Assembly (NCBI RefSeq): GCF_900090315.1
Contig: NZ_FMHZ01000002.1
Span: forward strand, 1,404,501-1,468,500
Length of the DNA stretch: 64,000 nt
DNA from: Micromonospora citrea
GTDB lineage: Bacteria > Actinomycetota > Actinomycetes > Mycobacteriales > Micromonosporaceae
Direction: 5' to 3'
Made by a program: the position numbers and the translations under genes. Shown piece after piece: positions 17,450 to 25,233 of this stretch. Positions within the stretch are counted from its first letter, which is position 1. Each line of letters opens with the position of its first letter. The notes below the pieces were generated by a model. That model worked only from the letters and a program-made list of their open reading frames with translations. It had not been told where the DNA came from and searched no databases.

Positions 17450-17580
17450 CGCGTCGTCCCGGCGCCGTCCGACGACCGCGTCGGGGCGTTGGGGCGAAAC
17501 GCCCGGCGCGTTAAGGTTCATCCCGTCGCCGCGCGGGCGGAACCTTCTGTTCACGCACCCCTGAGAGTGAGGATTCGGCA

Positions 17581-19083
17581 ATGACGCAGGACCACACCAC
17601 TGGCCCGGACGCCGCACCGGAGACCCCGGCGCCGTGGCGGCCCTCGCGGACGGTGGCGGTGGTGCTGGCCGGCGGCACCGGGACCCGGCTCGGCCTCGGC
17701 ATCCCGAAGCAGCTGCTGAAGATCGCCGGCAAGCCGATCATCGAGCACACCCTGGCGGTCTTCGAGGCGGCCCCCGAGATCGACGAGATCATCGTGCTGA
17801 TGGCCACCGGTCACGTCGCCGAGGCCCAGCAGATCGTCGACAAGGCCGGCTTCCGCAAGGTCACCAAGGTGATCGAGGGCGGCGAGACCCGCAACGCCAC
17901 CACGCGGATCGCGCTGGACGCGGTCGGCGAGGGCGACTGCAACATCCTCTTCCACGACGCGGTGCGGCCCCTGGTCAGCGGCCGGATCGTGCGCGAGTGC
18001 GTGAACGCGCTCTGGACGTACGCGGCCGTCGACGTGGCCATCCCGTCGGCCGACACGATCATCAAGGTCGACGAGAACGACTGCATCACCGACATCCCGG
18101 TGCGCTCGTCGCTGCGCCGGGGCCAGACCCCGCAGGCGTTCCGCTCGGGCACCATCCGCGAGGCCTACCGGCTCGCCGAGGGCGACCCGCACTTCGCCGC
18201 CACCGACGACTGCGGCGTGGTGCTGCGCTACCTGCCGGGCACGCCGATCAAGGTCATCGACGGCTCGGACGAGAACATCAAGGTCACCCACCCGGTCGAC
18301 GTGCACCTGGCGGACAAGCTGTTCCAGCTCGCCGCAGCGCAGGCGCCCCGGGTCACCGACCACCGCAGCTACACCGAGGAGCTGACCGGCCGCACCATCG
18401 TCATCTTCGGCGGCAGCTACGGCATCGGCCACGACCTGGCCGAGATCGCCCGCCGCTACGGCGCGCAGGTCTTCCCGTTCAGCCGGTCCAGCACGGGCAC
18501 CCACGTGGAACGCGCCGCGGACGTCGAGGCGGCGCTGAAGACCGCCTTCGACGCCACCGGGCGGATCGACCACGTGGTGGTCACCGCCGGCATCCTGGAG
18601 AAGGGCCCGCTCGCCGAGATGGACGAGGAGACCATGGACCGGGTGCTCCAGGTCAACTTCGTCGGGCCGGTGATCGCCGCCCGCCAGTCGCTGCCCTACC
18701 TCCAGCAGACCAAGGGCCAGCTGCTGCTCTACACCTCCAGCTCCTACACCCGGGGCCGGGCCGACTACGCGCTCTACTCCTCCACCAAGGCGGCCCTGGT
18801 CAACCTCACCCAGGCGCTCTCCGACGAGTGGGCCGAGTTCGGCGTACGGGTGAACTGCGTCAACCCCGAGCGCACGGCCACCCCGATGCGCACCAAGGCG
18901 TTCGGCGAGGAGCCGGAGCACACCCTGCTCGCCGCCGAGACCGTCGCCCAGGCCTCGCTGGACGTGCTGATCTCGGACCTCACCGGCCAGGTCATCGACG
19001 TGCGCCGGGCGCCGGGCGAGGTGCCGGCCCAGTCGGTGCCGGGGCAGTCCGAGCGGGCCGCCAGCGCGGCCAGCGCCGGCTGA
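17581..19083 (+). CDS. Bifunctional cytidylyltransferase/SDR (Bcs1-type CDP-ribitol synthase)
   Basis: A 500-residue fusion. Residues about 20-250 form an IspD/TarI-type cytidylyltransferase (VLAGGTGTRLG near 28, PKQLLKIAGKP near 40). Residues about 260-480 form a short-chain dehydrogenase (GGSYGIG near 277; the active-site serine in SSSY and catalytic YALYSSTK near 395). This order matches Bcs1/Acs1 of Haemophilus, in which the SDR reduces ribulose 5-phosphate and the other domain makes CDP-ribitol. It lies between the ABC exporter and a TagF-like polymerase, which would consume the product. The ribitol assignment rests on the architecture, not on substrate residues; the last 20 residues are low-complexity. 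Confidence 0.85.
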   Translation: MTQDHTTGPDAAPETPAPWRPSRTVAVVLAGGTGTRLGLGIPKQLLKIAGKPIIEHTLAVFEAAPEIDEIIVLMATGHVAEAQQIVDKAGFRKVTKVIEGGETRNATTRIALDAVGEGDCNILFHDAVRPLVSGRIVRECVNALWTYAAVDVAIPSADTIIKVDENDCITDIPVRSSLRRGQTPQAFRSGTIREAYRLAEGDPHFAATDDCGVVLRYLPGTPIKVIDGSDENIKVTHPVDVHLADKLFQLAAAQAPRVTDHRSYTEELTGRTIVIFGGSYGIGHDLAEIARRYGAQVFPFSRSSTGTHVERAADVEAALKTAFDATGRIDHVVVTAGILEKGPLAEMDEETMDRVLQVNFVGPVIAARQSLPYLQQTKGQLLLYTSSSYTRGRADYALYSSTKAALVNLTQALSDEWAEFGVRVNCVNPERTATPMRTKAFGEEPEHTLLAAETVAQASLDVLISDLTGQVIDVRRAPGEVPAQSVPGQSERAASAASAG

Positions 19084-19119
19084 CGCGGGTCTCGGGCCAC
19101 GGCGGGGAACGGAGCCGAC

Positions 19120-20844
19120 ATGCGTGGTGACCTGGTCCGGAAGCTGGCCGCCCGCGCCCTGGCCACCGGCCTGGCGGTGCTGGCCTTCCTCGTCGTCGCG
19201 CTGACCGGCGCGACCGGCTGGGGGCTGGGGCTGGCCGTGGCCGCCCTGGCGGCGGTCGCGTGGGAGCGGCGGGTGCGGCCGGGCGCCGACAGCGTCGCCG
19301 AGACCGCGCTGGTCGCGGCGGCGGTCCTGGTCGGGTACGCCCGGCGCCTCGACGCCGGATTCGACCCCGCGCTGGCCGCGACGGCGCTGGTGCTGCTGGT
19401 GCTCGTGCTGCTCGTCGGGCCGCTGCGCGACGCCGGCGGGCTGGAACTGCGCGCCGCGAACCTGCCGGTGCGCTCGTGGACGCCGCTGGTCGCCGCGCGC
19501 CTCGGCGACGCGCTGCTGGTGCTGCTCGCCGTGGTGGCGGCGGCCGCCGCGGCGGCCCTGCCCGCCTGGGTCGCGCTGGTCGCCGTCGCGCTGGTCGCCG
19601 CCGGCGCCGGGGCGGTCGGGCTGAACCTGGCCCGGCGCCGGTTCCGGCCGGGGGCGGGCGGGTCGCCGGTCACCCGGGCGCTGCGCCGCCACCAGCCCGA
19701 GTTCCTGCTCCACTTCTCCGCCCCGCCCGGCTCGGAATACCAGGTCACCATGTGGCTGCCCTACCTGGAGCGGATCGGGCGGCCGTTCCTGGTCATGCTG
19801 CGGGAGCCGGAGTTCCTGCCCGCCGTCGCCGCGGCCACCACCGCGCCGGTGGTCTACTGCCCGACGCTCAAGGCGATGGACGAGGCGCTGGTGCCCAGCC
19901 TGCGGGTGGCCTTCTACGTCAACCACGGCGCGAAGAACAGCCACTGCATCCGCTTCACCCAGCTGACCCACGTCCAGCTGCACCACGGCGACAGCGACAA
20001 GGCGCCCAGCGCCAACCCGGTCTCGGCCATCTTCGACCGGATCTTCGTCGCCGGCCAGGCCGCCGTCGAGCGGTACGCCCGCGCCGGCGTCGACATCCCG
20101 GCGGAGAAGTTCGTGGTGGTCGGCCGGCCGCAGGTGGAGTCGATCGAGGTCCGGCCGGAGCCGGCGCGCGGCCTGCCGCACCCGACGGTGCTCTACACGC
20201 CGACCTGGACGGGGCACCACGCGGACGCCAACTACTGCTCGCTGCCGGTGGCCGAGGCGCTGCTGCGCGGGCTGCTGGCGCGCGGCGCGACGGTGATCCT
20301 GCGGGCCCACCCCTACACGTCGCAGAATCCGGCCTCGGCGCGGCAGCTGGGGCGGCTCACCGAGCTGCTGGCCGCGGACCGGGCCCGCACCGGCCGGCAG
20401 CACGTCTTCGGCGCCGCCGCCCGCGAGCTGACCCTGGCCGAGTGCGCGAACCGCTCGGACGCGCTGGTCTCCGACGTGTCCGGGGTGATCTCCGACTACC
20501 TCTACTCGGGCAAGCCGTACGCGGTGACGGACATGGGCGGCGAGGGCGACCGGTTCGCCGAACGCTTCCCGCTGGCCGGCTCGGGATACGTGCTGCGCCA
20601 CGACATGTCCAACGTCGACGAGGTGCTGACCGCGCTCCTGGACACCGACCCGCTGGCCTCGGCCCGCTGGGCCACCCGCACCCGCTACCTGGGCGACTTC
20701 CCCGCCGACTCGTACGCCGAGGCGTTCCTCGACGCCGCGCGGCGGCAGCTCGACGCGGGCTGGAACCCGCCGGTCCCGCGCGCCGCCGGCGGGGCCGACC
20801 TGCCGGTCGAGCCGGACGAGGCGACCCTTTCCCCCAGCACCTGA
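19120..20844 (+). CDS. TagF/TarL-like polymerase with membrane N-terminus (second copy)
   Basis: A 574-residue protein built like the one at 1551: hydrophobic N-terminal helices (about residues 1-175), then a TagF-type GT-B domain. The motifs HHGDSDK near 287, YTPTWTG near 360 and SDVSGVISDY near 450 match the family's active-site positions. It would polymerise alditol-phosphate onto a lipid carrier, most plausibly from the CDP-ribitol made by the fusion enzyme 36 bases upstream. The ATG at 19120 lies downstream of a GGGGAACGGAG. An in-frame arginine-rich shadow frame is not coding. The two copies may act as primase and polymerase, or on different polymers. Confidence 0.85.
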   Translation: MRGDLVRKLAARALATGLAVLAFLVVALTGATGWGLGLAVAALAAVAWERRVRPGADSVAETALVAAAVLVGYARRLDAGFDPALAATALVLLVLVLLVGPLRDAGGLELRAANLPVRSWTPLVAARLGDALLVLLAVVAAAAAAALPAWVALVAVALVAAGAGAVGLNLARRRFRPGAGGSPVTRALRRHQPEFLLHFSAPPGSEYQVTMWLPYLERIGRPFLVMLREPEFLPAVAAATTAPVVYCPTLKAMDEALVPSLRVAFYVNHGAKNSHCIRFTQLTHVQLHHGDSDKAPSANPVSAIFDRIFVAGQAAVERYARAGVDIPAEKFVVVGRPQVESIEVRPEPARGLPHPTVLYTPTWTGHHADANYCSLPVAEALLRGLLARGATVILRAHPYTSQNPASARQLGRLTELLAADRARTGRQHVFGAAARELTLAECANRSDALVSDVSGVISDYLYSGKPYAVTDMGGEGDRFAERFPLAGSGYVLRHDMSNVDEVLTALLDTDPLASARWATRTRYLGDFPADSYAEAFLDAARRQLDAGWNPPVPRAAGGADLPVEPDEATLSPST

Positions 20845-20938
20845 TCCGCCGCCCCGGCGCGGCGACCGGGACCCGATCCGCGCCCTGGCGCGGCGGTCCC
20901 GCGCCCGGCCGCCGCGCCGCCCCGGGTCGGCGCGGGGT

Positions 20939-21682
20939 TCAGCGGTAGGGGTCGACGAGGGCCAGGACCGCCTCCGGGTCCTCGACGTGGGCGTTGTGGC
21001 CCAGGCCGGGCAGGGTGGCGACCGGGACGCCCAGCTCCTTCAGCTGGGCGTCGGTGACCATGGGGTCGTGCTCGCCGCGGGCCAGCAGCACCGGCACGTC
21101 GGTCGCCGCCAGCAGGGCGGGCAGGTTCGGCTCGCCCACCCCGAACGCCGCCGGGTCCATCGCCAGCCGCCAGCGGCCGTCGACCTGCCGCAGCCCGGCC
21201 TCGACCACCGGGTGGTCCGGCGCGAAGAGGCCCGTCAGGCCGGCCACCCGCAGGTAGCGGCGGGCCGCCTCGTCCCGGCCGGCGAACCAGGTCACCGGGC
21301 GGCCGGCCAGCTCACCGGCCCTGGCCAGCTCGGCCGGGGACCAGACGGCCTTGATGCCGAGCCCGACCACGGCGTCGACCGGCAGCCCCGCGTCGCGGGC
21401 GGCCAGCGCCAGCCCGACCACGCCGCCGAGGGAGTGCCCCAGCACGACGAGCCGGTCGCCCACCGTGAGCCCCGCGGCGAGCCGGTCGGCCAGCCCGGCG
21501 AACGAGTACGACGGCAACGGCGGCGACCACCCGTGGCCGGCGAGGTCGGGCGCCAGCCACCGGCCCGGCCACCGGCGCTCCAGCAGCGGCGCCGAGGGCA
21601 GCCACACGTCGCCGGTCGCGCCCATGCCGTGCAGCAGCAGGAGGACCCGCCGACCGTCCCGGTCACCCGATTCATCGACCAT
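20939..21682 (-). CDS. Alpha/beta hydrolase
   Basis: A compact 247-residue alpha/beta hydrolase. The oxyanion HGMGATGDVW motif is near residue 18, the nucleophile is in GHSLGG near 81, the acid is probably the aspartate of GEHDPM near 205, and the histidine is in GLGHNAH near 227. No signal peptide is seen, so it is cytosolic. Substrate unknown; it could be an esterase, lactonase or proline-iminopeptidase-like enzyme. The start codon follows weak ribosome-binding sequence, but the N-terminus fits the family. It is convergent with the TagF-like gene and shows no functional link to it. Confidence 0.82.
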   Translation of the reverse strand: MVDESGDRDGRRVLLLLHGMGATGDVWLPSAPLLERRWPGRWLAPDLAGHGWSPPLPSYSFAGLADRLAAGLTVGDRLVVLGHSLGGVVGLALAARDAGLPVDAVVGLGIKAVWSPAELARAGELAGRPVTWFAGRDEAARRYLRVAGLTGLFAPDHPVVEAGLRQVDGRWRLAMDPAAFGVGEPNLPALLAATDVPVLLARGEHDPMVTDAQLKELGVPVATLPGLGHNAHVEDPEAVLALVDPYR

Positions 21683-21787
21683 GGCCCGCAGTGTGCCACC
21701 CGCCGGCCGCCCCGGCGAGGGCCGTGACCCGGAGACGACATCGGGCGCCGGCCCCCGGGTGGGGAGCCGACGCCCGACGAGTGTCGC

Positions 21788-22618
21788 TCAGGCGGAGTAG
21801 CCGCGGGTGGCGGCCCAGTTCGCCAGGGCGATGGTGGACATCCAGTACGAGGCGGTGGCCGGGTTCGCCGAGTCGGCGATCTTCACCAGCCGTCCCTCGT
21901 CCTGGTAGCCCACGACGGCGATGTAGTGGCCGCCGGGGAACGAGTGCCAGCCGCCGTCGGTGTCCGTGGCGCTGCCGGCGACGTTCACCACGACGCCCCG
22001 GCCGGCGGCGATGGCGGCGACGACGTCGGCCTGGAGCCGGTCCGTCTGCGCCGGGGTCGCGGCGCTGCCCGGGATCATCCGCGTCCGGTACGGGTCGCCC
22101 TTCACCGTCGCGTTCAGCACCCGGGTGGTGTCGTCGGCGGAGTCGGTGCCCATCTCGTCGGTGCCCAGCTGGGCGCCGAGGGCGTCCTGGCTGCGCGCGA
22201 CACCGGCGGCGCTGAGGGCGTGCCGGACGGCGGCGGGACCGCAGTTGTAGAAGGTCGTCTGGGCCTGGTAGTCGTAGTCCAGGGTCTTGGACTTCGGCGG
22301 CTTCGGCGACTCCGCCTTCCGGGTCAGGTCCGGGTCCGGCCTGGCGCTGGTGGCGCTCGCCGAGGGAACGGCGCTGGACGCGGCCGGGGCGGCGGTCGAC
22401 GGGACGGCCGCGACGCGGTCCTCGCCGCGCGAGGCGGCGGCGACGCGCTGCTCGGTCACGGCCACCGGGGCCTGCGCGGCGGCCGGCGAGGCGTCGGTCT
22501 CGGCCAGCAGCGCGCCGGTGCCGGACGCCAGCACGAGCGCGGCGGCCGACGCGGCGGCCACCTGGTAGGGACGCTCGGACGTCAGGCGGCGGAGCTGTCG
22601 CTTGAGGTGGTGCTTCAT
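21788..22618 (-). CDS. Secreted C39 family cysteine peptidase
   Basis: A 276-residue exported protein: basic N-terminus, hydrophobic segment at about residues 18-38, an Ala/Ser/Pro-rich linker (about 40-105), then a peptidase_C39_2-like domain. The nucleophile is Cys126 in YNCGPAAV, and the histidine is in GGHYIAVVGY near 225, followed by a DSANP acid motif. Such proteins are thought to act on the wall or on secreted peptides. The ATG at 22618 has GGAGG at ideal spacing; a GTG at 22630 overlaps that site and is rejected. The gene lies downstream of a predicted c-di-AMP riboswitch, as is common for actinobacterial wall enzymes. Confidence 0.85.
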   Translation of the reverse strand: MKHHLKRQLRRLTSERPYQVAAASAAALVLASGTGALLAETDASPAAAQAPVAVTEQRVAAASRGEDRVAAVPSTAAPAASSAVPSASATSARPDPDLTRKAESPKPPKSKTLDYDYQAQTTFYNCGPAAVRHALSAAGVARSQDALGAQLGTDEMGTDSADDTTRVLNATVKGDPYRTRMIPGSAATPAQTDRLQADVVAAIAAGRGVVVNVAGSATDTDGGWHSFPGGHYIAVVGYQDEGRLVKIADSANPATASYWMSTIALANWAATRGYSA

Positions 22619-22759
22619 GGTTTCCTCCACGGGCTCGGGGGGTGAGCGGCCGTCGGTCCCTCTCCGCAGGAGGAACCGACCGCGCGGACGGCGTCCGGCG
22701 GTGGTGGACCACTCAGGGGATGTGCCCGGGATGCCGGGCGACGGGCGGTGACCGGTGGG

Positions 22760-22840
22760 TCAGCTCGCGGCGTACGGCCGGGCGAGCGCGGGCACCGCGG
22801 CGCCGTGGAGGCGGCGGCGGGGGGTGGCTGGGTGCTGCAC
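22760..22840 (-). other. Possible 26-codon leader ORF in the riboswitch 5' UTR
   Basis: A GTG at 22840 with AAGGAG ten bases upstream opens a short frame ending in TGA at 22760-22762. The peptide is basic and Ala/Pro-rich. It lies between the riboswitch and the C39 peptidase gene, so it could be a leader peptide or chance. Downstream of it, a hairpin with imperfect 9-bp arms (22652-22660 and 22672-22680) lies just before the peptidase Shine-Dalgarno. Confidence 0.25.
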
Positions 22841-22863
22841 GAGGATGGAACTCCTTCCGACAC

Positions 22864-22988
22864 CGCCGACCGGGTTAGCTGACGGATTCGGGCGGGAAGA
22901 ACGCCCTACCGCGGGCCGTGGCCCGCGGATTCACCCCGATGTTGCAGTGGGTCCCCGGCTCGTCTCTGCACGATTAGGCGGGTCGGCG
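22864..22988 (-). promoter_or_regulatory. c-di-AMP (ydaO-yuaA type) riboswitch
   Basis: On the minus strand this 125-nt leader is closed by a perfect 8-bp P1 stem (CGCCGACC at 22981-22988 with GGTCGGCG at 22864-22871). It contains the conserved GGGGTGAATCC (22928-22938) and the 3' AATCCGTCAGCTAACC segment (within 22872-22888), both hallmarks of ydaO riboswitches in actinobacteria. An internal GC hairpin (GCGGGCC...GGCCCGC) fills the variable arm. The known ligand is c-di-AMP, and the usual effect is to switch off wall-remodelling genes at high ligand. The downstream gene here is the C39 peptidase, about 245 bases away. Confidence 0.85.
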
Positions 22989-23030
22989 CGGCGTCGCCTC
23001 TTGCGAACGGGTACCGCACCGGACGCGCCG

Positions 23031-23059
23031 ACACTACTGGCCGGTCGGCGGCCTGCCAA
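23031..23059 (-). promoter_or_regulatory. Promoter of the riboswitch-C39 peptidase transcript
   Basis: On the minus strand, -35 TTGGCA (23054-23059) and -10 TAGTGT (23031-23036) are separated by 17 bases. This is a good primary-sigma promoter, placed about 40 bases before the riboswitch P1 stem. Confidence 0.6.
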
Positions 23060-23277
23060 CCCGCTCTCACCTGCCTAAACCTTGATCGTGCGACATTTTT
23101 TGCGGGCAGTCCGACACTGACGTGACTCAATGGGACGACCGTTTCCACGCGCGCCTTCGGGCCACAACCGGACGAGCGGCAGCCATCGACGCCGAATCGC
23201 CGGCGAAAATCGGCCGGACCGCGCCGCATGACCGGTTCGGCGGCGCTGTGACCGGCGTCACCGAAATGCCGTCGCGT

Positions 23278-24036
23278 TCAGCCCGCGCGGGCGGGCCGCC
23301 AGCGCGCGGCGGGCGCGGGACGATGCGCGGTGGCCGCCGTGCGGGCGGCCGGGAGCCGGCCCGGCCGGAGCCGGCCCGCCGCGGCGTACGCCTCCGCGGC
23401 GAGGGCGCGGGCCGCCTCGGCGGCCAGGTCGGCGTCCCGCCACGCGAGGCGCTCCCGCTCGGCGGCGGCCCGGTAGCCGGCCCGCTTCGCGTCGCGTACC
23501 GCCCGGGCCAGGACGATCTCCTGCTCCGCCGGATGACGTCGGGGATCCCAGCCCGCCCGGTGACCGAACACGTCGCTGAGTTGCCGGGCGGTCAGGTCGC
23601 CGCGCCAGTGGGCGGCCATCGCCGCGTGGTGCAGCCAGCGCTCCCGGGCGGCGTACTCGGCGGGCGTGCGCGGGGTGCGCGGAGACGGCAGGAGGGCGGC
23701 CCCGGTGAACCGGCGGGCGGCCGTCTCCGCCTCGTCGTACGCCTGCCACGCGCGGCCGACCGCCTCCTGCGCGGCGAGCCAGTCGGCCCGCAGCCGGCGC
23801 GCGGTACGGGCGGCGCGGTCCGCCGCGACGGCCACCTCCTCGGCGTAGCGGCGCAGGTCGGCCGCCTCGGCCGCCGGGTCGTCGGCGGGCGGGGCGGCCG
23901 GCTCTTCGGCGGGTGGGACCCGCTCCGGGCGGGCGACCAGGACGGCGAGCAGGGTCAGGGCCAGCAGGAGCAGGGCGGACCAGATGGCGGCGGCCCGCGG
24001 CACCTCGATCAGGAACTGGTAGAGGACGGTCTCCAT
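23278..24036 (-). CDS. Hypothetical membrane-anchored coiled-coil protein
   Basis: A 252-residue protein with one membrane helix at about residues 13-35, a Pro/Ala/Glu-rich linker and a long, Ala/Arg/Glu-rich helical region (about 55-230) likely to form a coiled coil. It has a Trp-rich segment (WLHHAAMAAHW) near 135 and an Ala/Arg/Pro tail. The predicted topology is N-terminus out, C-terminal domain in the cytoplasm. The ATG at 24036 is chosen because GAGGTG lies six bases upstream. I recognise no family. Its neighbours give no clear hint; it lies beside another lineage-specific protein gene. Confidence 0.65.
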   Translation of the reverse strand: METVLYQFLIEVPRAAAIWSALLLLALTLLAVLVARPERVPPAEEPAAPPADDPAAEAADLRRYAEEVAVAADRAARTARRLRADWLAAQEAVGRAWQAYDEAETAARRFTGAALLPSPRTPRTPAEYAARERWLHHAAMAAHWRGDLTARQLSDVFGHRAGWDPRRHPAEQEIVLARAVRDAKRAGYRAAAERERLAWRDADLAAEAARALAAEAYAAAGRLRPGRLPAARTAATAHRPAPAARWRPARAG

Positions 24037-24238
24037 GGTCGGCACCTCACGGGTAGCGAGTGCGGCAGCGGGGCACCCGGCGGAAGCGTCGACGCCACGG
24101 CGGGCCCGACGGGTGCGGATGGTGGAGAGCGAAGGAAGGGCACCTTGCTGACGCCTGAGGTGGAGCGGGGGCCCTTGCCGACGCGTGGGGGCGGACACGT
24201 CCCGGGGCCGTCGTCGGCCCTGCCGGGGGGGGTGCGGC

Positions 24239-24694
24239 TCAGCCGCGCGGCGGGGCGCGGGGGCCGGCGGTGCCCGGGGCGCGCGCGGCGGGCGCGGGGG
24301 CCGGTCCGACGGCGACGGTCGCGGCCGCCGGACCCGGGTCGGCCGCGGGGGCGAGGGGGGCGGGGCCGGCAGCGGCCCGCTCGTCGGCGCCCCCGGCCCC
24401 GTCGGCGTTCCCGGCCCCGTCGGCGTTCCCGGCCCCGTCGTCGTCGACCTCGGGGAAGCCCGGCAGGCCGACGGCGGCCGTCGGAGCGAGGCCCGCCCCG
24501 GCCGGGGGCACCGCCACGGCGGCCACCGAAGGCACCGTGACGGTGGTGGGGGTCAGCCCCGCAGAGGCAGAGGCGGCGGCGGGTAGCGCCCCCGCGCCGA
24601 CGGCGAACGCGACCGCGACGGCGAGCCCGGTCAGCAGCCGCGCGGCCCACCGCGCCACCCACCACAGGGGACAGGTGAGCACGACGGGCAGCAC
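24239..24694 (-). CDS. Putative exported Ala/Pro/Gly-rich protein
   Basis: A possible 151-residue protein with a hydrophobic N-terminal segment (about residues 12-42) ending in a plausible signal cleavage region. The rest is low-complexity and includes a short repeat (DGAGNA twice, then DGAGGA) near residue 90. The GTG at 24694 has no Shine-Dalgarno, and a second GTG a few codons on is equally possible. No family is recognised. The hydrophobic start and biased but protein-like composition favour a real gene; it may also be a spurious frame in GC-rich DNA. Confidence 0.4.
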   Translation of the reverse strand: MLPVVLTCPLWWVARWAARLLTGLAVAVAFAVGAGALPAAASASAGLTPTTVTVPSVAAVAVPPAGAGLAPTAAVGLPGFPEVDDDGAGNADGAGNADGAGGADERAAAGPAPLAPAADPGPAAATVAVGPAPAPAARAPGTAGPRAPPRG

Positions 24695-24867
24695 GCGACC
24701 ACGCTACCGCCGACGCCGCCGGTCCGCATCGCCGCCGGGCGTGTCGCCGCGGACCGCACCGACCAGGGTGGACCGGTGCTCGCGCCGCCCGCGCGAGCAC
24801 CGGGCCCGTGGCCGCCGGTCGGGTGACCGGGCTGGTTGAGCCAGGTCGCCGCCAGTACGCCTGACCG

Positions 24868-25020
24868 CTACCAGGGCACCGGGCCGTCCTCGGCGAAGAA
24901 CCCGCCCGTCGACCCGTCCGCGCCGAGGGTGGCCAGGCGCACCAGGACCGCGGCGCCCTGCGCGACGGTGAGGACCCCGGTGTGGTTGTTGCTGTCCGTG
25001 TCGACGAAGCCGGGGACCAT
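24868..25020 (-). pseudogene. Truncated SDR (C-terminal 50 codons only)
   Basis: The minus-strand frame encodes the end of a short-chain dehydrogenase: VPGFVDTDSNNHTG, then QGAAVLVRLATL, then the GGFFAEDGPVPW terminus. This pattern closes carbonyl-reductase-type SDRs of about 230-245 residues. The cofactor-binding and catalytic Y-x-x-x-K parts are missing: upstream of the ATG-like codon at 25020 the reading frame continues as unrelated sequence. It is therefore the remnant of a gene lost by deletion, and probably not expressed as an enzyme. It marks a rearrangement point at the left edge of the pyruvyl-transferase/pse region. Confidence 0.75.
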
Positions 25021-25194
25021 GCCCTACTCGTGGCGTCCGGTGCGGCGCTGATGGTTCGTGCCGCGTCTGTTCGGAACATGGAGATGCCGGCGATCCGATC
25101 CTCGTGACACCTCGGCGGTGTGGCCCACGCCACCGGTCACGGCTGTCACGGAACGAGAGGGACCGGCGTCCTGTGCCTCGGCCGCCGGGTGGCC

Positions 25195-25200
25195 TAGTAT
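25195..25200 (+). promoter_or_regulatory. Candidate -10 box TAGTAT
   Basis: TAGTAT lies 33 bases upstream of the pyruvyl transferase ATG and fits an actinobacterial -10. The -35 is weak. It could drive the four-gene operon 25234-29604. Confidence 0.4.
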
Positions 25201-25233
25201 GCCGTGACCTGGCGGTGACGAGAGGCGAGGCGA

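Noticed and set aside
22615..22863. 82-codon minus-strand frame upstream of the C39 peptidase
   Set aside because: It has no start signal, Pro/Ala-rich composition, and lies in the riboswitch leader; the 26-codon frame with a Shine-Dalgarno is a better, though weak, candidate.
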